Assembly (NCBI GenBank): GCA_002436405.1
Contig: DJLZ01000005.1
Location: forward strand, 1 to 64,000
DNA length: 64,000 nt
Reading direction: 5' to 3'
Source: Proteobacteria bacterium UBA6503
Lineage (GTDB): Bacteria; Pseudomonadota; Alphaproteobacteria; UBA1280; UBA6503
The position numbers and the translations under genes are program-made. Below, piece after piece: positions 16,170-22,985 of the stretch (position 1 is the first letter of the stretch; every line of letters starts with the position of its first letter). The notes beneath the pieces were generated by a model. It saw nothing but the letters and a program-made list of their open reading frames with translations, was not told the origin of the DNA and ran no database searches.

Positions 16170-17888
16170 ATGCACGATAATGCTGATATCCTCGTCACGA
16201 TGCTGATTTTCTTGGCAGCGGCCGTTGTGTTGGTACCGTTGTTTAAGTGGCTTAAAGCCAGTACTGTGCTGGGTTACCTTGCTGCAGGTCTACTTATTGG
16301 CCCTGAGGTTCTAGGCCTAGTGCGTGATACCACAAACATCAGCACACTTGCCCACCTTGGGGTGGTGTTTCTTCTCTTTACCCTTGGGCTTGAACTTTCA
16401 TTCGAGCGTTTACGTTCAATCCGCAGTTATGTATTCGGCCTCGGTAGCCTTCAGGTTGGCCTGACAGGGGCTATTTTCGGCTTTATGGCATGGTATGGCG
16501 GTATGAGTGTGAATGCCTCGATTATTGTGGGCGGTGCCCTTGCTTTCTCATCAACAGCTTTTGTGATGCAGCTGCTGCAAGAACGTGGTGAACTTGGCAC
16601 AAAGCCGGGCCGTATTTCATTTTCAGTATTGCTGCTACAGGATATTGCCGTGGTGTTCTTCTTGGCGCTATTGCCAATTATGGCGCAGGACGAGATTGAG
16701 CTTAACGCCGCACTTTTACAAGCGGTGGGTAGTGGCGTATTTGCGCTAATTGCGATTATGGTCGCAGGCCGTTTTGTGCTGCGCCCGATTTACCGCATGA
16801 TTGCCTCAACCCGCAGCCAAGAAATTTTTGTGGCCACAACCCTGCTTATTGTTTTGGGTGTCGGCCTTATTATGGAACACGTTGGCCTTTCAATGGCATT
16901 GGGCGCCTTCCTATGTGGCCTGATGCTGGCTGAAACTGAGTACCGACACCAAATTGATGCTGACATTCACCCGTTTAAGGGCCTACTTATGGGCTTGTTC
17001 TTTATGACAGTTGGTATGTCGATTGATATTGCCGCTATGCGTGCCGAATGGTTGCTACTGATTCAGCTAGTATTTGTATTGGTAAGTGTGAAGGTGGCGA
17101 TTATTACCACCCTCGGCTTGGTGTATAAGCTTTCATACGGTGTGGCACTACGTGTGGGCCTTATTTTGGCGCAGGGTGGTGAGTTTGCATTTGTTCTATT
17201 GGGGCAGGGGTTAAACCTTGGCCTGATTGATGGCCCAATGGTACAGCTGATTTTTGGTGCGGTACTAATTTCAATGGTCTTTACACCGCTGCTTTTCCAT
17301 ATTGGTGAGCTTGCGCAAACCTACCTAGACCAAGCCGATAGCCCTGATGGCATGAGCCAAACCATTCATGATGAAATTTCAGACGTTGAAAAACACGTAA
17401 TTATTGCAGGCTTTGGCCGTGTGGGTCAGTCAGTGGCTAAAATGCTAGGCAGTGTGAATATTCCGTATATCGCACTTGATCTTGACCTCAACCGTGTAAA
17501 CCAGTGCCGTGCTAAGGGGATGACTGTTTACTATGGAGATGCTAGCCGCTTGCAGCTGCTAACTGATGCTGGTGCCAACCGAGCCCGCGCCATTATTATT
17601 ACCATTGATCAGCCAGCGATTGCGAACCGCATTATCCGTGAGCTACGTGAAAACTTTAAAAACGTCCCGCTGCTTGTGCGTGCCCGTGACCGTCGCCATG
17701 CTTCATCGCTTGAGGTTGATGGTGCACATGCTGTAGTGCCCGATACGGCCGAATCTAGCTTGCAGTTGGGCAGCTTGCTGATGAAGTCACTCGGTGTAAG
17801 CCAAGATGAAACCAGCCGTGTTCTAAACGACTTCCGCCGTGAGAACTACGCCAAGCTTGACGATGTTATTCTTGGTCGAGAACGCTAA
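16170..17888 (+). CDS. CPA2-family monovalent cation:proton antiporter (KefB/KefC-like)
   Basis: A 572-aa antiporter. About 12-13 helices (1-385) form the Na+/H+ exchanger domain (PF00999), with GYLAAGLLIGPEVLGL, FLLFTLGLELSFERL, AFSSTAFVMQLL and LLLQDIAVVFFLALLP typical of KefC-like proteins. A cytoplasmic RCK/TrkA-N domain (about 400-520) contains the Rossmann motif HVIIAGFGRVGQSVAKML and DGAHAVVPDTAESSLQLGSLL. It probably exports K+ or Na+ against H+ under nucleotide or glutathione control. No KefF/G ancillary gene is adjacent. Confidence 0.93.
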   Translation: MHDNADILVTMLIFLAAAVVLVPLFKWLKASTVLGYLAAGLLIGPEVLGLVRDTTNISTLAHLGVVFLLFTLGLELSFERLRSIRSYVFGLGSLQVGLTGAIFGFMAWYGGMSVNASIIVGGALAFSSTAFVMQLLQERGELGTKPGRISFSVLLLQDIAVVFFLALLPIMAQDEIELNAALLQAVGSGVFALIAIMVAGRFVLRPIYRMIASTRSQEIFVATTLLIVLGVGLIMEHVGLSMALGAFLCGLMLAETEYRHQIDADIHPFKGLLMGLFFMTVGMSIDIAAMRAEWLLLIQLVFVLVSVKVAIITTLGLVYKLSYGVALRVGLILAQGGEFAFVLLGQGLNLGLIDGPMVQLIFGAVLISMVFTPLLFHIGELAQTYLDQADSPDGMSQTIHDEISDVEKHVIIAGFGRVGQSVAKMLGSVNIPYIALDLDLNRVNQCRAKGMTVYYGDASRLQLLTDAGANRARAIIITIDQPAIANRIIRELRENFKNVPLLVRARDRRHASSLEVDGAHAVVPDTAESSLQLGSLLMKSLGVSQDETSRVLNDFRRENYAKLDDVILGRER

Positions 17889-17909
17889 ATAACGCCATGA
17901 GAACTAATT

Positions 17910-17939
17910 AAATAAAGCCCCTTAAAAGGGGCTTTATTT
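17910..17939. terminator. Bidirectional terminator between antiporter and flagellin 1
   Basis: AAATAAAGCCCCTT pairs with AAGGGGCTTTATTT around AA, with T-rich flanks on both strands. It separates the convergent antiporter and flagellin genes. Confidence 0.88.
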
Positions 17940-17966
17940 ATGCCGGAAGGGCTGTCTTGGCAGCAA

Positions 17967-19886
17967 TTAGCCTTCCAGTAGCGCGAGCAGACGTCCTCCC
18001 ATCTCATTTGCGGCCTGAAGTGTCAGAATATTCACTCGGTCACGCAATACATCGCTTGCCAAAGTCGTGGTTTCCGCAGCAAGGTCTGCATCACGGATTA
18101 CGCTGTTGGCATTAAGTGTGTTCTCTTCAAAAGTGCTTACTTGGTTTGAGGCGTACTCAAGCTGAGAAAGCAAGCCACCAATTTTTGAGCGCTCTGTAGA
18201 AATAAAGTCTGTGGCGGCACGCAGCTCGTTTACAGCGTTTTGCGCACTCCCTAGGGTTAATACGTTTAGGCCAGCAATCTGAACTTCTAAAAAGTCAGTC
18301 TGGGCTTTTTTGTAAATCAGTTGTTCGCCTTGGGCATGGTCAATCTGGAAGGCCATTTGCTCGTTACTAAAACCAGCTGTTGCAGGGCCTGCGGCATTGC
18401 GAAGGTAAGTATCAAGGCTGCCGTGGTCGGCTGCGGTGAATGAATCGTTGTAAAGCAAGAAGTCACCAATCTTACCGCCAAAGTTCGCGCCTGAAGCAAG
18501 CAAGGTGCCATCGTGTAAACGGGTTTGCTGCTCAATACCACCAAGGCCAATATCACCACTGTGTGAAGGCAAGGCTGCACCAATACCTGGGATTGTCGCA
18601 ATAGCAACGCCATTCAGGTAACCCGTAAAGGTGTTGGTGTTTGAGTTAAAGTCCATCGACATGGTGTATTGGGTGTTGGCCGCAATTGGGGTGTTAACAA
18701 ACGCACGTTGCGCACCATTACCACGGTAAACGCCCATGTATAGCTGGCCACCTTGAACGTAAATGTTTAGGCCGTTAACGTTTGCACCTTCTTCGTAAAG
18801 CACCTGTGTTGTGGCAATGTCAGCGCCAGTTTCAAAACTCATAGCAATGCTACGCTCTTGGAAAGTACCTAGGTTAATCGACGCACTATCGTTTACGCGT
18901 AGGTAGTCGTTCACACCGTCAAATACCAAAGCATCACGGCCAAACACGCCACCAAAGTCTAGGGTAGGGCGGTTCGCTGGTGTGCCTTGGAAGGCTGAGT
19001 TGTTACCACCAGTCACCTCAAGGTCACCAACTGACTGCACGGCACCGCCGATAATGTTTACTGTACCATCTTCAGGGCTAATATTTTGAACAAGGTTCGT
19101 AAGGTCACTTGGGATGAATGCCGGTGCGTTAGGGTCGTTTGTGCGCACAATAAAGTTTGCATCCTGTACGGCAGGGTCAATGTCGGTGGCAAAGTCAAAG
19201 TCACTCGAGATTGTGATTTTGATGCCAATCTTATCAAAGTCTAGGTCAAAGGTACGGCCAGCGGCAATACCACCTACCGGGCCTTGAATGCTCTCACGGT
19301 ATGAGGTGTTTGTGTTTTCAATCTGGAATACGTTTGTGGCGCTGTCGTACGTAAAGTCAAAAATGTCGTTGTTCTGGAATAGGCCATCGTTATCAAACTG
19401 GAAGCCCACCACACCATCATCAGTCTGTAGGTCGTTCCCCACAGGGCCTAGGGCGTATTCAGGGCGCTCACCTAGTAGGTTTTCACCGTTGTAGGTGGTG
19501 CTGTTGATGTCGGCGCTAATGCCGTCTTTTAAAAGCTGGAATTCGGCGTCTAGGTAAGCACGCTCTTCGTTACTTAGGTTGTCAGATGAAGCCATGGCAG
19601 CAATTTCTGACATGCGCTCAATTTTACCCTGCATGCTCTTAAGGCCAGAGTCTGCAATTTGTAAAACTGACGTTGCTTGCTTAATGTTTGAAAGGGCCGA
19701 CTTAGCCGACGCCAAGTTAAGGCGCAGGTTGTTACTAATAGCCAAGCCACTGGCATCATCACGTGCTGTCGTGATGCGTGAGCCAGATGAAATTTTGGCA
19801 AATGTTTTACGGGTCGCCGCGGCACCCTCTCGCATTTCTTTAAGAGAGGTTAACGCGCTAATATTGGTCTTGATAGATAAAACCAT
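17967..19886 (-). CDS. Flagellin with inserted LamG-like domain (copy 1)
   Basis: A 639-aa filament subunit, far longer than the roughly 270-500 aa of usual alphaproteobacterial flagellins. The start at 19886 (MVLSIKTNISAL) is fixed by GGGAGG six bases upstream. The N-terminal D0/D1 (about 1-145) carries SGSRITTARDDASGLAIS, and the C-terminal D1/D0 (about 540-639) carries ERSKIGGLLSQLEYASNQ and NANSVIRDADLAAET. Between them a beta-rich spacer (about 150-300) leads into a concanavalin/LamG-type module (about 306-494: DALVFDGVNDYLRV, LYMGVYRGNGA, FTGYLNGVAIA, KIGDFLLYND). This domain would project from the filament surface. It is the downstream member of a tandem pair. Confidence 0.93.
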   Translation of the reverse strand: MVLSIKTNISALTSLKEMREGAAATRKTFAKISSGSRITTARDDASGLAISNNLRLNLASAKSALSNIKQATSVLQIADSGLKSMQGKIERMSEIAAMASSDNLSNEERAYLDAEFQLLKDGISADINSTTYNGENLLGERPEYALGPVGNDLQTDDGVVGFQFDNDGLFQNNDIFDFTYDSATNVFQIENTNTSYRESIQGPVGGIAAGRTFDLDFDKIGIKITISSDFDFATDIDPAVQDANFIVRTNDPNAPAFIPSDLTNLVQNISPEDGTVNIIGGAVQSVGDLEVTGGNNSAFQGTPANRPTLDFGGVFGRDALVFDGVNDYLRVNDSASINLGTFQERSIAMSFETGADIATTQVLYEEGANVNGLNIYVQGGQLYMGVYRGNGAQRAFVNTPIAANTQYTMSMDFNSNTNTFTGYLNGVAIATIPGIGAALPSHSGDIGLGGIEQQTRLHDGTLLASGANFGGKIGDFLLYNDSFTAADHGSLDTYLRNAAGPATAGFSNEQMAFQIDHAQGEQLIYKKAQTDFLEVQIAGLNVLTLGSAQNAVNELRAATDFISTERSKIGGLLSQLEYASNQVSTFEENTLNANSVIRDADLAAETTTLASDVLRDRVNILTLQAANEMGGRLLALLEG

Positions 19887-20021
19887 GGCTGCCTCCCTTA
19901 AGTTGCGCAATAGCCAACACAAGGAAAGCCCCACCACGGCGAGGTAAACATACTCTGATGTTCTTAAGTTCTTTCATTGGCCTACTTGCCTTTTTCTATA
20001 TTTTTTAACGAAGGTTAGCCG

Positions 20022-20047
20022 TACATAGCAGTCCTTCGTATGGTTTA
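20022..20047 (-). promoter_or_regulatory. Candidate promoter of flagellin 1
   Basis: On the minus strand TAAA, 14 bases, then GCTATGTACGG. The same arrangement precedes flagellin 2 (22223-22248). It resembles the sigma-28 layout (TAAA, about 15 bases, GCCGATAA) imperfectly. A second conserved block, GGCAAGTAGGCC (minus), occurs about 100 bases before each start codon, within the presumed leader. Confidence 0.45.
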
Positions 20048-20162
20048 TGTCAGTGCGTAATAATCGCTACAATAAAAAAACTGACATTTTCTCCTGACAG
20101 GGGGTTGAAAAACATTCGCATCATCCTAATGCGGCGCTTCATCGAGTGCCCTGTTTGTCTTC

Positions 20163-22085
20163 TTAGCCTCCGTTAAGTAGTCGTAGTAATTGGTTGCCAG
20201 CGTCTAGCGCTTGGCGCATGGTTAGCACGTTTACACGGCTTTTCAGCACGTCTGCTGCCACTTGGGTGGTTTCCTTTGCCATATCAGCATCACGCAGCAC
20301 ACTGTTGGCATTGACGGTATTTTCTTTGAAGGTGCTTACTTGGTTTGAGGCAAACTCAAGCTGTGAAAGTAAACCACCAATTTTTGAACGCTCAGTTGAT
20401 AAAAACTCAGTCGCCGCACGCAGCTCATCTGCTGCAATGTTGGCGTTACCAATATTCAAAACGTTTAATGATGACAGCTGCACCACCATAAAGTCAGTTT
20501 GTGGTTTTTCGTAAATCAGCTGTGTGCCTTGCGCATGATCAATCTGGAAGGCCATTTGCTCGTTACTAAACCCAGCTGTTGCAGGGGCTGCTGCCCCACG
20601 TAGGTGAAGGTTTAGGTTGGCATGATCGCCCGCAGCAAAAGTATCGTTATAAAGCAGGAAGTCACCCACTTTACCTTGGAAGCGGTTGCCTCCACCACTA
20701 ATTGTAGCGCCTGTGTGAATACGTGTAGAACCATTCAGGCCACCAAGAGCAATACCGCCCGAGTGGCTAGGCAGTGCCGCACCAATGCCACCTTGGTTGG
20801 CAAACTCAACACCGTTAAGGTAAGCACGCACAGTGTTGGTTGTTGAGTCAAAATCAAATGAGGCGGTGTATTGAGTGTTTGCAGCGATAGCCACACTGGT
20901 AAAGCTGGAGTTGGCACCGTTACTACGGTAAACACCCATGTATAGGCGGCCACCTTGAATGTAAGCGTTAATACCGTTTACGCCGCCACCTTCTTCGTAG
21001 ATAACCTGTCGGCTACCCACATCGCCTGCTGTTTCAAAGTTAAAGGCAATAGTACGTTGCTGGTGCACGCTGGTGTTAATGGCACCACTGTTACCAATGG
21101 TTAAAACGTCGTTCCCGTCAAAATCGATAGCATCACGGCCAAAAATACCGCCAAAGTCTAGGGTAGGTCGGGCACCTGCAGCACCTTGGGTTGCTTGGTT
21201 GTTACCGCCAGTTACTTCAAGGTCACTAACAGATTGAATGCCTGTACCTACAACGTTCACCACACCATCTTCGGCGCTAATGTTGGCTACTAGGTTTGAA
21301 AGGTCATTCGGTGTAAAGCCAGGGGCTAGCGGGTCGTTTGCACGGATAATAAAGGTTGCATCGTCAACGGCAGGGTCAATATCGGTTGCAAAATCAAACT
21401 CACTCGAAAGTTTGATATCAACCCCCATTTTTTCAAATTTCAGGTCAAAGGTCTTACCATCAACAATGCCACCTACGGGGCCTTGAATACTTTCACGGTA
21501 TGAGGTGTTTGTGTTTTCAATCTGGAAAACATTGGTCGCACTGTCATACGTAAATTCAAAAATGTCGTTCGCTTGGAATAAACCATCATTATCAAACTGG
21601 AAGCCCACCACGCCATCGTCAGTTTCGATATCCGAGCCAATAGGGCCAAGGGCAAATTCTGGGCGCTCACCCAAGAGGTTTTCGCCATTAAAGCGAATGC
21701 GCTGGGTATCTGCCGTAATGGCATCTTTAAGGGTTTGAAACTCAGCATCCAAATGGGCACGCTCAGCGTTTGAAAGGGTGCTTGAGGCCGCCATGGCTGA
21801 AAGTTCAGTCATACGGTTAATCTTAGCCTGAATAGTCTCGAGGCCAGAGTCTGCAATTTGCAGTACGGCTGTGGCTTGCTTAATGTTTGAAAGGGCCGAG
21901 TCGGCCGACGCCAAGTCAAGGCGCAGGTTGTTACTAATTGCAAGACCACTGGCATCATCACGGGCTGTCGTAATACGCGAGCCTGATGACAGACGTGCGA
22001 ATGTCCGCTGTGTTGCGGCCTGGTTTTTATCTAGGTTGTTAAGAGAGCCCAGCGCGCTTATATTTGTTTTAATCGATAAAACCAT
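20163..22085 (-). CDS. Flagellin with inserted LamG-like domain (copy 2)
   Basis: A 640-aa paralogue of the downstream flagellin with the same architecture: D0/D1 (about 1-145), beta-rich spacer, LamG-like module (about 304-495: DAIDFDGNDVLTIGNSGA, LYMGVYRSNGA, VRAYLNGVEFA, KVGDFLLYND) and C-terminal D1/D0. The start at 22085 (MVLSIKTNISALGSL) has a GGGAGG site like copy 1. D0/D1 and the spacer are highly similar to copy 1, while the lectin-like module is more diverged, suggesting different surface properties. Intergenic spacing (276 bp) includes a separate leader for copy 1, so the two can be expressed independently. Confidence 0.93.
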   Translation of the reverse strand: MVLSIKTNISALGSLNNLDKNQAATQRTFARLSSGSRITTARDDASGLAISNNLRLDLASADSALSNIKQATAVLQIADSGLETIQAKINRMTELSAMAASSTLSNAERAHLDAEFQTLKDAITADTQRIRFNGENLLGERPEFALGPIGSDIETDDGVVGFQFDNDGLFQANDIFEFTYDSATNVFQIENTNTSYRESIQGPVGGIVDGKTFDLKFEKMGVDIKLSSEFDFATDIDPAVDDATFIIRANDPLAPGFTPNDLSNLVANISAEDGVVNVVGTGIQSVSDLEVTGGNNQATQGAAGARPTLDFGGIFGRDAIDFDGNDVLTIGNSGAINTSVHQQRTIAFNFETAGDVGSRQVIYEEGGGVNGINAYIQGGRLYMGVYRSNGANSSFTSVAIAANTQYTASFDFDSTTNTVRAYLNGVEFANQGGIGAALPSHSGGIALGGLNGSTRIHTGATISGGGNRFQGKVGDFLLYNDTFAAGDHANLNLHLRGAAAPATAGFSNEQMAFQIDHAQGTQLIYEKPQTDFMVVQLSSLNVLNIGNANIAADELRAATEFLSTERSKIGGLLSQLEFASNQVSTFKENTVNANSVLRDADMAKETTQVAADVLKSRVNVLTMRQALDAGNQLLRLLNGG

Positions 22086-22403
22086 CGCTGCCTCCCCACA
22101 TGTTGCGCAAGTTGCCACAACCGAGAAGCACCATAAACATGGTCAATACACTGAGATGTAATAAAAGAATTTCTCATCGGGCCTACTTGCCTAATTAAAA
22201 TTATATGTTTAACGAGTTGCCGTACATGGCCGCTCTACAATTGATTTATGTAAACCAACACAAACATAGTGTCTTATTTTGAACCAAATTACCATGGATA
22301 AATACATAAAACCTTAAAAAATAAGCGTTTTGAGGGTGGGACGGGGTAGAAATAAAAAACTGACAACAACTGCCAGTTGTGATTGTAAGGTGATGTTTTA
22401 CAA
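22086..22403 (-). other. Leader and promoter region of flagellin 2
   Basis: No gene seen. It contains the conserved leader block GGCAAGTAGGCC (minus strand, about 22180-22192), the shared promoter-like block at 22223-22248, and an inverted repeat ACAACT/AGTTGT around 22363-22380. The two flagellin leaders align over about 150 bp, pointing to shared regulation. Confidence 0.5.
22223..22248 (-). promoter_or_regulatory. Candidate promoter of flagellin 2
   Basis: On the minus strand TAAA, 14 bases, then GCCATGTACGG, matching the block upstream of flagellin 1 in sequence, spacing and distance (about 140 bases) from the start codon. GCCATGTA resembles the GCCGATAA -10 of sigma-28 promoters. Confidence 0.45.
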
Positions 22404-22500
22404 CAAAAAAACGCCCGGTCAAGCCGGGCGCCATTCGTAAGCAGGTTATGCTTCCCTCTTGGCCTCAACAAAGGCACAAGAACATAAAAAAGTCACTACG
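22404..22500 (-). ncRNA. Candidate small RNA (about 95 nt)
   Basis: On the minus strand a promoter-like TTTCGA (22528-22533), 16-bp spacer and perfect TATAAT (22506-22511) is followed about 70 bases later by a strong terminator, CGCCCGG/CCGGGCG with loop TCAAG (22412-22430) and eight Ts. No reading frame lies between. The predicted transcript also has a small AAGCA/TGCTT hairpin (about 22436-22452). The ftsH-like gene upstream has its own terminator, so this second terminator is otherwise unexplained. Not matched to a known RNA family. Confidence 0.45.
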
Positions 22501-22505
22501 TTATT

Positions 22506-22533
22506 ATTATAATTATTAATAGCGACATCGAAA
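22506..22533 (-). promoter_or_regulatory. Candidate promoter of the small RNA
   Basis: TTTCGA, 16 bp, TATAAT on the minus strand. The start point would be near 22499. Confidence 0.45.
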
Positions 22534-22821
22534 CGTGTCTACAGAGGAACGGTCAAGAAGATTACCTAATCATTAGAACGTATATAGAACCCCCATGCAA
22601 TAAGATAATGTGCTCAAGGTGAGTTTTTCTGCACAATATATGCGCTTGGTTGTATACATCTGGGGTGTGGAACACAATATCTTGTGGTTTTGTGAGGTGG
22701 CTCAAAATGGCGCATATAGGGGCTTTTGCGGCGCTGAGCCTTGCTGCTTAGCTGTTTTGTTGCATATGTGCACCACAGGTGCCTAATTATTGTGCACAGG
22801 GCCGGCGTGGGTATAAAAAAG

Positions 22822-22933
22822 GGACTGCGAGCCGTAAGCGAGTAGGACGGCATCCCGAGGGTAAAGCCCGAGGTTGCCGATAGGTCTGGCGGAACGCCAG
22901 CCTATTGGCGTAGAGCTATGCTCGGCCAATAGG
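22822..22933 (+). repeat. Structured intergenic element, copy 1
   Basis: A 34-nt core (22824-22857, starting ACTGCGAGCCG and ending GGCATCCCG) matches 55487-55520 (reverse) with one mismatch. It is followed by AGGTTGCCGA, a hairpin CTGGCG-GAA-CGCCAG (22886-22900) and a long hairpin CCTATTGGC/GCCAATAGG (22901-22909, 22925-22933) with an inner GAGC/GCTC stem. The second copy keeps the same stems with compensating changes. The element is flanked by the direct repeat GGTATAAAAAA (22810-22820 and 22932-22942). A loose promoter match, TTGCAT then TAATTA, lies at 22760-22789 (+). Family unknown to me. Confidence 0.8.
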
Positions 22934-22936
22934 TAT

Positions 22937-22970
22937 AAAAAAAGACCCCCAGCGCAAAGCTGGGGGTCTT
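22937..22970 (-). terminator. Terminator of the FtsH-like gene
   Basis: AAGACCCCCAGC (22942-22953) pairs with GCTGGGGGTCTT (22959-22970) around GCAAA. A T run follows on the minus strand. It lies 16 bp past the stop codon. Confidence 0.88.
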
Positions 22971-22985
22971 AAGTCGTTATATGCC

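Noticed and set aside
22751..22766. A 16-base match, GCTGTTTTGTTGCATA, shared with the recA upstream region (61081-61096)
   Set aside because: About one exact 16-mer pair is expected by chance in a 64-kb window on both strands, and the flanks do not match.
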